Below, piece by piece: positions 24,210 to 33,041 of a stretch of 64,000 nucleotides of DNA. The stretch is from Tenacibaculum aquimarinum. GTDB lineage: Bacteria > Bacteroidota > Bacteroidia > Flavobacteriales > Flavobacteriaceae. A program made the translations under genes and the position numbers. Numbering within the stretch: the first letter of the stretch is position 1; each line of letters opens with the position of its first letter. The notes under the pieces are model-generated. The model did no database searches and had not been told where the DNA came from. It was given only the letters and a program-made list of their open reading frames with translations. The stretch is from contig NZ_JAKGSC010000001.1 in the NCBI RefSeq assembly GCF_022478115.1, positions 310,001 through 374,000 of the forward strand. The letters are read 5' to 3'.

Positions 24210-25564
24210 TACTTTTTCTTGTTACGTTTGTTATAATTTTTATCGCCACGTGTTTTTGGCTTCTTATATTTCTTAGCAATTTCTCGCCTATAAGAACCTC
24301 CTAAATTAACTTTGCTATTCTTTTCACTTTTCTCATGAAATGCAGGTCCAGGAACATATTCTAATGAAGTTCTGTTTTTAGAAACTTCTCTTTCTTCTTT
24401 CGGGCGTTCTTCTTCGGTAAGTTCTGTTGAAACTTCTACAGCTTCAGGAAGCTCTAATAATGGAAGTTTAAAATCCATTAATTCTTCAATTCTAGCTTTA
24501 GATTCTTGCTCTTTTTCTGTAGAAAATAAAATTGTTTTTCCTTCTTTTTCCGCTCTACCAGTTCTACCAATTCTGTGCATGTAGTTTTCTGGGAAATGCG
24601 GTGTATCGAAGTTTATAACGTGGCTAATTTCTTCAATATCCAATCCACGCGCCATAACATCGGTAGCAACTAAAATTCTGTTTTTACCTTCGTTAAATTG
24701 GTTGATAGATCTTATACGGTAGTTTTGTGTTTTGTTTGAATGAATAACACAGGCTTCCGAATTGTACGATTCTTCTAAACAGTTAAAAATTCTATCTGCT
24801 GTTCTTTTGTTTGGTGCAAAAACCAACACTTTATTGAATTCTTCTTTATCGTGTAATAAATAATTTAATAAGTTAACCTTTGTGTAGAAGTTAACGATAT
24901 TATACGATTCTTGTTTAATATTATCTAACGGAGTTCCGCTTATTGCAATAGATATTTTTGTTGGATTCTTAAAGAAATCGACAATTAATTCATCTACATC
25001 TTGCGTCATGGTTGCAGAAAACATTACGTTTTGTCTTCTTTGTGGCAACAAATCAAAAATATTTAATAATTGAAAACGGAAACCTAAATCTAACATTACA
25101 TCTACCTCATCAATCACCAATTTTTGTATTGTTTTTAGCTTTAAAACATTGCTTAAAGCCAAATCATACAAACGTCCTGGAGTTGCTACAATTATATCGG
25201 TTCCTTGCGCTACGGCTTGTTTTTGTGTGTTTATGTTTGTACCTCCATAAACGCCTAAAACACGTAGGTTAATGTATTTTGATAGCTTTTCTATTTCATC
25301 TACAACTTGTATTACCAATTCTCTTGTTGGTACTAAAACTAACACTCGCGGAGATACTTGTTTAGAGAACGCTAAATCTCTAATAATTGGCATCATGTAC
25401 GCAAATGTTTTTCCTGTACCGGTTTGCGCAATACCAACAACGTCTTTTCCGGATCTTACTACAGAAAAGGCTTGTTCTTGAATTGGTGTTGGATTGGTAA
25501 AACCTAAATCGTCTATTGCATATTGCAATTGTTTGGAAAGGTCTAAATCTTGGAAAGTTGTCAT
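24209..25564 (-). CDS. DEAD-box ATP-dependent RNA helicase
   Basis: Start set at ATG 25564 (MTTFQDLDLSKQLQYAIDDLGF, Q-motif region). About 451 residues with all helicase motifs: AQTGTGKT (I), PTREL (Ia), ATPGR, DEVD in place of DEAD (II), SAT (III), ATDVMARGLDIE (V) and HRIGRTGR (VI). The C-terminal 80 residues are basic and low-complexity (KKYKKPKTRGDKNYNKRNKKK), as in RhlE/CsdA-like helicases that act in ribosome assembly or cold adaptation. The 120-aa gene follows with a 1-bp overlap. Confidence 0.96.
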   Translation of the reverse strand: MTTFQDLDLSKQLQYAIDDLGFTNPTPIQEQAFSVVRSGKDVVGIAQTGTGKTFAYMMPIIRDLAFSKQVSPRVLVLVPTRELVIQVVDEIEKLSKYINLRVLGVYGGTNINTQKQAVAQGTDIIVATPGRLYDLALSNVLKLKTIQKLVIDEVDVMLDLGFRFQLLNIFDLLPQRRQNVMFSATMTQDVDELIVDFFKNPTKISIAISGTPLDNIKQESYNIVNFYTKVNLLNYLLHDKEEFNKVLVFAPNKRTADRIFNCLEESYNSEACVIHSNKTQNYRIRSINQFNEGKNRILVATDVMARGLDIEEISHVINFDTPHFPENYMHRIGRTGRAEKEGKTILFSTEKEQESKARIEELMDFKLPLLELPEAVEVSTELTEEERPKEEREVSKNRTSLEYVPGPAFHEKSEKNSKVNLGGSYRREIAKKYKKPKTRGDKNYNKRNKKK

Positions 25565-25577
25565 CAAAAAAACATTT

Positions 25578-25610
25578 TTGCAAAGGTACAACCATTATTT
25601 TGTATATTTA
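25578..25610 (+). promoter_or_regulatory. Promoter of the 153-aa gene
   Basis: TTG (25578-25580), 22-base spacer, TATATTTA (25603-25610; 7 of 8 to the -7 consensus), 19 bases before ATG 25630. Confidence 0.4.
25581..25588 (-). promoter_or_regulatory. -7 box of the RNA helicase gene
   Basis: TACCTTTG on the minus strand, 16 bases before ATG 25564. It interleaves with the divergent plus-strand promoter, so the two genes may compete for polymerase. Confidence 0.45.
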
Positions 25611-25629
25611 GTGAGCAAATCCTATAAGA

Positions 25630-26091
25630 ATGAAGACAGCTAAACGTTTAGAACAGGCTTTAATTAAATTATACAATTCGTTTCATAATGATGAATTAAA
25701 TCCTGAATGTTGTACGGCTTGTGCTGTTGGAAACATATTGGATAATTTTGATAGCTGGAAACACTTATCTAACAGTCATGGGTCATTAGAATTAAGTTAT
25801 GTTGGGCGTGTTCATGAAAACTTAGGAAGAAAATTTAATGGGTATTCTCCGTTAGAATTATTACAAACCGAAAAGATATTTTTAGAAGCCTGCGGATTTA
25901 AAACTCCATTATGTCATTACAATCCAAAGCCTAAAAACCCAACAAATAAAGAAACTTTGTTTAATGGTTTGTGTGCTGTTGTTGCGTATTTATGTGCTTT
26001 AGACAACATACCAAATGTTATGGATTATTCTAAGATTTTTGAATATGAAGAAAGCAACCCTGTTTATAAGTTTGAAGTGATTTATAGTTAA
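25630..26091 (+). CDS. Conserved cysteine-rich hypothetical protein
   Basis: 153 residues, no signal peptide. The N-terminal third holds NPECCTACAVGNILDN, then DSWKHLSNSHGSLELSYVG, followed by PLELLQTEKIFLEACGF and Cys-rich helices. I remember this as a family widespread in Bacteroidota, whose relatives are sometimes labelled NqrF. No ferredoxin, FAD or NADH motif of NqrF is present, so I do not use that name. Several Cys residues could bind a metal. Confidence 0.75.
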   Translation: MKTAKRLEQALIKLYNSFHNDELNPECCTACAVGNILDNFDSWKHLSNSHGSLELSYVGRVHENLGRKFNGYSPLELLQTEKIFLEACGFKTPLCHYNPKPKNPTNKETLFNGLCAVVAYLCALDNIPNVMDYSKIFEYEESNPVYKFEVIYS

Positions 26092-26138
26092 TCTTTTACT
26101 TTACTAAATACACCCGCGTTAGCGATTGCAATGGCATC

Positions 26139-26231
26139 CTTTTTATGCTGAACTCGTTTCAGTATCTTATAATAACTAGGTAATTTGTCTTAAAGTTGAA
26201 AAAGATACCGAAATAAATTCGGCATAAAAAG
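26139..26231. repeat. Inverted pair of palindromic intergenic repeats
   Basis: Left unit 26139-26168 and right unit 26202-26231 are reverse complements at 25 of 30 positions. Each unit has its own small hairpin core, CTGAA-n5-TTCAG on the left and CCGAA-n5-TTCGG on the right; the T-A to C-G change is compensatory. The pair lies in the gene-free 26092-26340. The core also occurs at 63337-63358, so this is a dispersed family. Confidence 0.65.
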
Positions 26232-26291
26232 ATATAACGGAAAGCGCGACCCTTGTGGTAACGCCCTAATTACCGATATATTAAAGACAAT

Positions 26292-26323
26292 AAAAAAACC
26301 GACACTTTCGTATCGGTTTTTTT
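26292..26323 (-). terminator. Terminator after the Pit phosphate transporter gene
   Basis: Arms AAAAAAACCGA (26292-26302) and TCGGTTTTTTT (26313-26323), 18 bases past the minus-strand stop of the transporter. U-tracts on both strands allow bidirectional use. Confidence 0.82.
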
Positions 26324-26340
26324 TAATTATTATTATTAAA

Positions 26341-28611
26341 TTATTTTGAAGCACTAATCGTAGCTGGCTCAATTGAACCATCAAAAGAAGTGTGATATTC
26401 TTCTAAAAGATTCATGGTAGCATTTAATAAATCTTTAGTTTCTATTAAAATACCAAAGTACAATGTTGTGTTTTTTGGACTAGATTCTTCTGTTCTAGTA
26501 CGTGCTATTTGTTTTGTTATTTTTTCATTTACCAAATCAAAAATTACTTTCTTTTCATTTAAAATAACACCTATCTCTTCAAATGATTCAGATTTAAAAG
26601 CTTTTTCTATATCTGAGAAAAAGATTTCTAATTTGTCATCAATTTCTTTTAATTCGTTTATCTGAGAAGATTTTAAATTTTTATGGTTATTGTTAATATG
26701 CTTATAACTAATCTTAGAAATATATTCTAATGATTGAGACATATCTTGTAAGTGACCTAAAATGTTAATATAAAATCCACTTGCATTTAAACTTGAAGCA
26801 TCAAGATTTTTAATGAAATAAGTAATATTATCACGTAAATCATCAATTTCATCAGAAAGCTTAACAACTTGAGTTTTACTCTTTTTAAGTAAAGGTAATT
26901 TTTGCTCAGCTAAACCAGCAACAGAATTTGTGTAAATTCTATTTGTACGCTTAACTACTTTAGAAATATTTTTTGCACTTTCATGTATAACTCCTTGTAC
27001 AGAACTACTTTCAGCCTCACTTAAACTATCTTCATCTTCTGTTTTTGTAGATTTATTTTTATGAGATTTATAGTTTCTGTATAATAACAGTACTGTTAAT
27101 AACAGTAAAATTGGAATAATAACACGCGGGTTAAAACTAATTAAGAATACTACAGTACCAGCAGCAATAAAAGCTCCTAATGCAGTACCAAACCATCCAC
27201 CAATAACATTTAACACACCTGCAACTCTATAAACTGCACTTTCTCTACCCCAAGCTTTATCTGCTAAAGATGTTCCCATTGCAACCATAAAAGTTACATA
27301 CGTTGTAGATAAAGGTAGTTTCATTGAAGTTGCAATTGCAATTAATACTCCAGCAACCATTAAGTTTACAGAAGCACGAATCATGTCAAAAGCCGGAGCA
27401 TCTATACTTTGACTTTTAGTCATTGTATAATTTGGTTTCTCAAAACTTTTCCCAATTTTATCACCTAAAGATGAAGGTATAATTGCAGAAAAATAGTTAG
27501 ATAACCTTGTTGTTACTTTTACAACACCTCTTGAAAGGCTGTTTGGCTCAAATTTTTCGTGAGTTTCTCCTTGACGAGAAAGGCTTATTTCTGTTTCTGC
27601 AACAGTTTTTGCTTTTTTAGAGAACCAAAGTGTTAATACCATAATAGTTCCAGCAATAAAAAGTAATACTGGTTCAGCTGGTACTTTTTTCTCTAAAACT
27701 GCCATAGACATAGTAGAATCCATACCTCCAGCAACCCAAGCTTCATAAGAATGATATGCCGCCATTGGCACACCAATAAAGTTTACTAAATCATTTCCAG
27801 AAAATGCTAATGCTAATCCAAAAGTACCAACAGCAATAACAACTAATAGCACTGTTTTTTTAGTTAATTTTTCAAAAATGAAAGAAAATAAAACCCAAAA
27901 AGCGAAACTAATAAGTATAATATAGATTTCATTACCTGCTAACATTCCTTTTAATTCCTTGTAATATGGTGTTCCTTTTAAACCTTTTAAGAAGATAAAG
28001 TAAGTAATAGCTGTTAATGCTACACCTCCAAATAAAACTCCAAAATTCTTTATTCTCTTCTCATAATTAAAGGTAAACAAAAGTCTAGAAATCCATTGAA
28101 CCAGTGCACCTACAGAGAATGCAATTACAACAGAAAGTAAAATACCAGATATAATTTCTATAGCTTTTGCTGTATTTATATAAGTTCCTAAATCTGCTAA
28201 AGTTTGTGTTTCTGAGTGACTGATTTTAATTAAAGACATTACTACAGCTGCACCTAATAAGTTAAATACAATAGAAACTGTAGTTGATGTTGGCATACCA
28301 AGTGTGTTAAAAAAGTCTAACAACAAAATATCGGTAATCATTACGGCCATAAAAATGAGCATAATTTCTCCAAACTCAAATTGAGCAGGAACAAAAATAC
28401 CTTTTCTCGCTACTTCCATCATACCGCTAGAAAAAACGGCTCCAATAAAGATACCCAAACTAGCAACTATCATAATAGTTCTTAGTGAAATGGCTTTGGA
28501 TCCAATTGCAGAATTTAAAAAGTTAATTGCATCATTACTAACTCCTACTATAATATCAGCAACAGCTAATACTATAATTGCGATTAACATAAATAAATAA
28601 ATATTATCCAT
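26341..28611 (-). CDS. Inorganic phosphate transporter (PiT family) with C-terminal PhoU-like domain
   Basis: 756 residues. The N-terminal PiT half has many membrane helices and the family signatures VGVSNDAINFLNSAIGSKAIS and MPTSTTVSIVFNLLGAAV, and the repeat PLSTTYVTFMVAMGTSLADKAWG in the second half. A long linker follows, and the last 200 residues are soluble, helical and PhoU-like. It is a cation/phosphate symporter of the inner membrane. It sits just downstream of the phosphate-selective porin gene, giving a two-membrane uptake route. Confidence 0.95.
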   Translation of the reverse strand: MDNIYLFMLIAIIVLAVADIIVGVSNDAINFLNSAIGSKAISLRTIMIVASLGIFIGAVFSSGMMEVARKGIFVPAQFEFGEIMLIFMAVMITDILLLDFFNTLGMPTSTTVSIVFNLLGAAVVMSLIKISHSETQTLADLGTYINTAKAIEIISGILLSVVIAFSVGALVQWISRLLFTFNYEKRIKNFGVLFGGVALTAITYFIFLKGLKGTPYYKELKGMLAGNEIYIILISFAFWVLFSFIFEKLTKKTVLLVVIAVGTFGLALAFSGNDLVNFIGVPMAAYHSYEAWVAGGMDSTMSMAVLEKKVPAEPVLLFIAGTIMVLTLWFSKKAKTVAETEISLSRQGETHEKFEPNSLSRGVVKVTTRLSNYFSAIIPSSLGDKIGKSFEKPNYTMTKSQSIDAPAFDMIRASVNLMVAGVLIAIATSMKLPLSTTYVTFMVAMGTSLADKAWGRESAVYRVAGVLNVIGGWFGTALGAFIAAGTVVFLISFNPRVIIPILLLLTVLLLYRNYKSHKNKSTKTEDEDSLSEAESSSVQGVIHESAKNISKVVKRTNRIYTNSVAGLAEQKLPLLKKSKTQVVKLSDEIDDLRDNITYFIKNLDASSLNASGFYINILGHLQDMSQSLEYISKISYKHINNNHKNLKSSQINELKEIDDKLEIFFSDIEKAFKSESFEEIGVILNEKKVIFDLVNEKITKQIARTRTEESSPKNTTLYFGILIETKDLLNATMNLLEEYHTSFDGSIEPATISASK

Positions 28612-28631
28612 AATTTAATTTTAATTTTTTG

Positions 28632-28639
28632 CAAATATA
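28632..28639 (-). promoter_or_regulatory. -7 box of the Pit transporter gene
   Basis: TATATTTG on the minus strand, 20 bases before ATG 28611. The transporter may therefore have its own promoter besides read-through from the porin gene. No clear -33 TTG. Confidence 0.45.
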
Positions 28640-28685
28640 ATAGACATCTAATATTGCCTATGTTACGTTTGTGTTATGTTATTGT

Positions 28686-29888
28686 TTAAAAATGTACGTC
28701 TACTTGTAACCTAAACATTAGTTCGTTTGTCTTATCTGATAAATCCAAATAACTAACATCTGTTTGTACTTTTAATTTATGACCAGCAATATATTTAGAT
28801 ACTCCTAAAGTGTATTGGTTTTCTGCTCCTTTTCCTGTAATATCTTTATCCCAATCTATATTGGTATATCTTCCTGAAAGTTCTAATGTTTTAGACAACA
28901 TGTAACCAGACTGTAAATTTAATCCGTTACCAACTTGTACTTCAGCTCCTGTTAAAGTTCCGTCTGAATTTTTTGCTAAAGGATCTGCTGCGTCTCTATT
29001 TGCAAATTCTCCCATAAAAGAGAATCCTTTATATTTAAACATTGCATCTACAAATACTGTAGAAATATTTGTTGAATAAAAACCTACATCATTTATCATA
29101 TAAGAACCTTGATTAGATCTGTTTTTTACAGCGTCGTTATTAAAATCATACGATACACCAACTGCTAACTTTGGCTTAGCTTCAAACTTTAAATCACTTC
29201 CTTTATAATCTCCTTTACTTGCAAAGTTTCCGAATGGGTAAAACTCTAAACGAGTTGTATACTGATGGCCACCTAAGTTTCCTGATGTAATATTTCTACC
29301 TTCACCTTGTGCAATTGAAAATGCTTCCTTTACAATAAAAGTATCAGTAAGATTAAAATGGTGTCTTAATTGAAACCCCATATCTCTATCAATATTAAAT
29401 CTACTATTTAATAATGAACGATCTACCTGCTGTAAGTTTGCTGAAGAAATTACACGTTCTCTGTTTCCTGGTAATTTAGTTTGCCCAAACCATAATTCGA
29501 AATTTTCATAGAAGTTCCATTTTACAACAGCATCCAAAATATATCTTGGTGCATTACTTGTAAATTCTGAAGCACCAGAAATATCTCTATTAGATAATCC
29601 TAGCTCTAACTTATATTTTAATTTTGGAGAAAACGCGAATCCGCTAAATTTTAAACGAGCTCTTCTTACTAAGAAAGAAGTTTCTGGATTTGTTAATCCA
29701 TCGCTATCAGAATCCCATTGTGTGGTTGCTAAAAACTGCATTCTTGCACCAACATTCATTGACCAAGTACTGTCCTTACCTACTAGATTAAATAATCCTT
29801 TTCCGAATTTCGGAGCATTTGTTTCTTGTGCATTAGTGCTCAAGAAGGCAATCATACTTATAGTTATAAGTATAGATTTAAATTTCAT
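28686..29888 (-). CDS. Phosphate-selective porin (OprO/OprP family)
   Basis: Start at ATG 29888 (MKFKSILITISMIAFLSTNAQ, Sec signal). About 400 residues forming a 16-stranded barrel-like protein; MNVGARMQFLATTQWDSD, FLVRRARLKFSGFAF, LELGLSNRD and the C-terminal strand LMFRLQVDVHF ending in Phe are typical. It lets phosphate or polyphosphate cross the outer membrane. It is upstream of the Pit gene on the same strand. A terminator-like hairpin lies in the region before it. Confidence 0.92.
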   Translation of the reverse strand: MKFKSILITISMIAFLSTNAQETNAPKFGKGLFNLVGKDSTWSMNVGARMQFLATTQWDSDSDGLTNPETSFLVRRARLKFSGFAFSPKLKYKLELGLSNRDISGASEFTSNAPRYILDAVVKWNFYENFELWFGQTKLPGNRERVISSANLQQVDRSLLNSRFNIDRDMGFQLRHHFNLTDTFIVKEAFSIAQGEGRNITSGNLGGHQYTTRLEFYPFGNFASKGDYKGSDLKFEAKPKLAVGVSYDFNNDAVKNRSNQGSYMINDVGFYSTNISTVFVDAMFKYKGFSFMGEFANRDAADPLAKNSDGTLTGAEVQVGNGLNLQSGYMLSKTLELSGRYTNIDWDKDITGKGAENQYTLGVSKYIAGHKLKVQTDVSYLDLSDKTNELMFRLQVDVHF

Positions 29889-29954
29889 AATTATTAGTTT
29901 TTGTCGCCGCAAATAACCAATAAATATGTTAAATTAATGTTAATCAAACATTAC

Positions 29955-30057
29955 TAAAATAAAAAACTGCCTTAATCTAAGGCAGTTAAGTCATATAAAA
30001 TAGTCGACAAAAACTAATTAATTTATGATGACATCTTAAATCTCTAAAGATTGGCAC
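29955..30057 (-). ncRNA. Candidate small RNA or attenuator upstream of the phosphate porin
   Basis: The only gene-free stretch over 300 bases is 29889-30231. On the minus strand a near-consensus -7 box CATATTTG lies at 30064-30057. It is followed by a short hairpin (AATCT...AGATT, about 30036-30049) and then the terminator at 29987-29965. This would give an RNA of roughly 90 nt. There is no coding potential. No -33 box is clear, and no RNA family is recognised. Confidence 0.35.
29965..29987 (-). terminator. Terminator in the leader region of the phosphate porin gene
   Basis: A perfect 10-bp stem AACTGCCTTA (29965-29974) / TAAGGCAGTT (29978-29987) with a 3-base loop is followed on the minus strand by TTTTTTATTTT. 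No gene lies upstream on that strand before it, so it ends either a small RNA or an attenuated porin leader. Confidence 0.65.
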
Positions 30058-30115
30058 AAATATGAGGCTCGATATTTACTTAAATGTTTCAGGATAATTA
30101 AAAAACTGTTACCAA

Positions 30116-30123
30116 TATATTTG
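30116..30123 (+). promoter_or_regulatory. -7-like box upstream of the TonB-dependent receptor
   Basis: TATATTTG, about 108 bases before ATG 30232. The -33 TTG is missing, so this is a weak candidate; a second poor match (CATCTTTG) lies closer to the start near 30198. Confidence 0.3.
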
Positions 30124-30231
30124 GACTTAACATTGCCTTAATGTTTCTATAATACAATCGTAAATTAGAGCTAACACTCGCTTTACAAAAGCACCACATC
30201 TTTGCCGTGAATAAAATTAGAATTCACAGAA

Positions 30232-33015
30232 ATGAAAAAAATCATATTGATTTTAATATTGGCAGCAAGCCAATTTAGTTTTGCACAAAGCAAAGGTACC
30301 GTTAAAGGATTATTAACGGATAAAGAAATGAATAATGAAGCGTTGCCTTTTGCAAATGTTTTTATTAAAGATACCACTATAGGTACAACGTCTGACATAG
30401 ATGGTTTATACTCACTATCTATTCCGGAAGGAAACTACACTATTATCTTTAGTTTTATTGGTTATAAAACTATTGAAAAGCCTTTAACTATTAAAGCAGG
30501 AGAAACAACTACAATAAATCAAGTAATGAGTGCCGAAGAAGGCGTTGCTTTAGAAGAAGTAGAAGTAAAAGCTGTTACTACAAGAGAAAAAGCTAGCGCA
30601 CTTTTATTAGACCAAAAGAAAGCAGTTGTTATAAAAGAAAGTATTGGTGCAGAAGAATTAGCTACAAAAGGAATTAGTGATGCAGCTGGTGCAGTTGCAA
30701 AAATTTCGGGTGTATCTAAACAAGAAGGTTCTAGTAATGTATATGTACGTGGTTTAGGTGATAGATATTTAAACACTACAATGAACGGTTTATCATTACC
30801 TTCTAACGATATTAATAAAAAGAACATCAATTTAAATCTTTTCCCATCAGATATCATTCAAAATGTATCTATAAGTAAAGCATATTCTTCAAATTTCTAT
30901 GGAGATTTTGCAGCTGGTAATGTAGATATTACTTCAAAAGAATATAAAGGAAATGGATTTTTAACTGCAAATGTTAGTTCTGGAATAAACACAAGAGCAG
31001 CAGGAGAAAATTTTAAAAAGAGCGAAGGAACTGGTTATTTTGGTTACTACAACCGTTTTAAACACAATCCGTTTGCCGTAGTTTTATCGCACGGAATTGA
31101 TCCTGTAGATGCAGGTGAACCAATAAATACTTCTATTGGTATTAATGCTGGTAAATCTTTCGATTTTGAAAACGAATCTCGCTTAAGTTTTTTTGGTACT
31201 GTTTCTTTTGAAAGAGGTTTTAAATACAGAGAAGGTCCTTTAGTAAACTACACAAATGTTGCTAAAAAAGAATTTCCGAATGCAAAAGAATACGAATATT
31301 CTACAGCAACTACAGCTATGGCAAGTGCTATTTATAGAATTAATAGCGACCATAAATTAAAATACACTTCATTATTCTTAAATAACTCTAGTGACGAAGT
31401 TGGTTATTATGGAACTGAAGGTTTAGGTAAAAATAGAGATGCACAATTAGACACCGATAAAGGGTTTTATCAAATGAATGTGCAATACAACCAAGATTTA
31501 ATTTTTGTAAATCAATTAGTTGGTGAACATACTATAGAAGAAGAAAAACTTAAACTTACTTGGGGAATTGGGTATAACAATGTTTTTGCGCACGAACCTG
31601 ATAGAAAAAGAATTAGTTTAGAAAACTATCATTTAGCTTTAGATAACGACCCAAATACAAATCCATCTTTTTACAATAACATAGTTTTTGACAACCAACG
31701 TTATTTTCAAAAGATTATAGATGAAGAATTAAATAGTAGAATAAACCTAGAATATAAAGCTTCAGATAAATTAACGTGGAACTTTGGTTATAACGGAAGA
31801 ATTAAAACGAGAGATTTTACAAACATTCGTTATGGTTATGATTTTATTAATTCTAACCAAGAAGTAACGGATGTAAACAACTTCAATTCAATTTTTAACA
31901 TTGAAAACTTTGGAAACTTATATAACACCGAAGTTTTTAACGGAATAAATCCTCCAACATTTGGTAGCACAAATTTACCTGGTTTAGATGAGAATACGTA
32001 TTCTGGAGAGTTACGTGTATACGCAGGTTATGTTTCTGCAGCAATTACTCCTAATGAAAAATGGACAATTGTTCCTGGTGTTCGTTTAGAATCATTTAAT
32101 CAAGATATTAGTTATGATGTAATTAATATTAATCCAAATGACGCAAAATTTAGAGAAGCAAACGAAACATTTATCTTACCAAGTTTAAATACAAAATACG
32201 CTTTAACAGATAATCAAAATTTACGTTTCACTTTTAGTAAAACAGTATCTGTTCCAGAATTTAAAGAAGTTACACCATTCCTTTATGAAGGTATTGGAGA
32301 AAGCGTTGGTGGTAATCCAGATTTATTAAACGATCCTTCATTTTCTGAAGTATATAATTTAGACATAAAATACGAATGGTTTATTACAAGAGATGAACTT
32401 TTATCATTTAGTGCATTTACAAAACAAATACACAATCCAATAAACTTAGTAGTAGCAAATGACGCTTCTGGTAACCAACGTTACTTTAGATCTGGAGACA
32501 AAGCAGAAGTTTACGGAGTGGAATTAGAAGCTCGTAAAAACTTAATTTTAAATGAAGATGAACAAACACAACTTTCGGCAGGTTTCAACTTTACCTATAT
32601 GCACACAAAGCAAGACTTAAAAGATGTTGCTGGTTTATATAGTGTATCCTTTAATAGAGCTAGTGATGAGCTACAAGGCGCATCTCCAATATTGGTAAAT
32701 GCAAACATTAATTATAGTCCAACAAACTTTGAAAACTATAAACCAATAGCTTCATTAGTATTTTCTTATTTCTCAGACAGAATAGATGCTTTAGGTTCTG
32801 GACAATTAGGAAACATTATTGAAAAAGGAATTCCGGTTTTAGATTTTGTTTGGAAAAATAAAATTGGTGAAGACTGGGAATTAAATTTTAGCGCAAAAAA
32901 CTTACTAGACCCATCAATAAAAAGAATTAGAGAAAATACTTCTATTGGAGATGTTACTCTTTCAGAATATAAATTAGGAATGAACTTAGGCTTAGGTCTT
33001 ACATATAAATTTTAA
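30232..33015 (+). CDS. TonB-dependent outer-membrane receptor with N-terminal carboxypeptidase-like domain
   Basis: 927 residues. A signal peptide (ILILILAASQFSFAQ) is followed by a CarboxypepD_reg-like domain (about 20-105, IKDTTIGTTSDIDGLYSLSIPEGNYTI), a plug (DAAGAVAKISGVSKQEGSSNVYVRGLGDRYLNTTMNG) and a long barrel ending in GLGLTYKF. It imports an unknown ligand using TonB energy. A beta-helix lipoprotein gene follows 26 bases later. Its position beside the phosphate porin/transporter pair suggests, but does not prove, a phosphate-related or scavenging role. Confidence 0.95.
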   Translation: MKKIILILILAASQFSFAQSKGTVKGLLTDKEMNNEALPFANVFIKDTTIGTTSDIDGLYSLSIPEGNYTIIFSFIGYKTIEKPLTIKAGETTTINQVMSAEEGVALEEVEVKAVTTREKASALLLDQKKAVVIKESIGAEELATKGISDAAGAVAKISGVSKQEGSSNVYVRGLGDRYLNTTMNGLSLPSNDINKKNINLNLFPSDIIQNVSISKAYSSNFYGDFAAGNVDITSKEYKGNGFLTANVSSGINTRAAGENFKKSEGTGYFGYYNRFKHNPFAVVLSHGIDPVDAGEPINTSIGINAGKSFDFENESRLSFFGTVSFERGFKYREGPLVNYTNVAKKEFPNAKEYEYSTATTAMASAIYRINSDHKLKYTSLFLNNSSDEVGYYGTEGLGKNRDAQLDTDKGFYQMNVQYNQDLIFVNQLVGEHTIEEEKLKLTWGIGYNNVFAHEPDRKRISLENYHLALDNDPNTNPSFYNNIVFDNQRYFQKIIDEELNSRINLEYKASDKLTWNFGYNGRIKTRDFTNIRYGYDFINSNQEVTDVNNFNSIFNIENFGNLYNTEVFNGINPPTFGSTNLPGLDENTYSGELRVYAGYVSAAITPNEKWTIVPGVRLESFNQDISYDVININPNDAKFREANETFILPSLNTKYALTDNQNLRFTFSKTVSVPEFKEVTPFLYEGIGESVGGNPDLLNDPSFSEVYNLDIKYEWFITRDELLSFSAFTKQIHNPINLVVANDASGNQRYFRSGDKAEVYGVELEARKNLILNEDEQTQLSAGFNFTYMHTKQDLKDVAGLYSVSFNRASDELQGASPILVNANINYSPTNFENYKPIASLVFSYFSDRIDALGSGQLGNIIEKGIPVLDFVWKNKIGEDWELNFSAKNLLDPSIKRIRENTSIGDVTLSEYKLGMNLGLGLTYKF

Positions 33016-33041
33016 AAAACAAAACAACTTTAATAACAAAA

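Noticed and set aside
25630..26091. Possible NqrF subunit
   Set aside because: No 2Fe-2S ferredoxin, FAD or NADH motif and too short; the remembered database label is not supported by the sequence.
26092..26340. tRNA or tmRNA fragment in the gap
   Set aside because: No cloverleaf, T-loop or CCA end could be formed; the structure is explained by inverted repeat units and a terminator.
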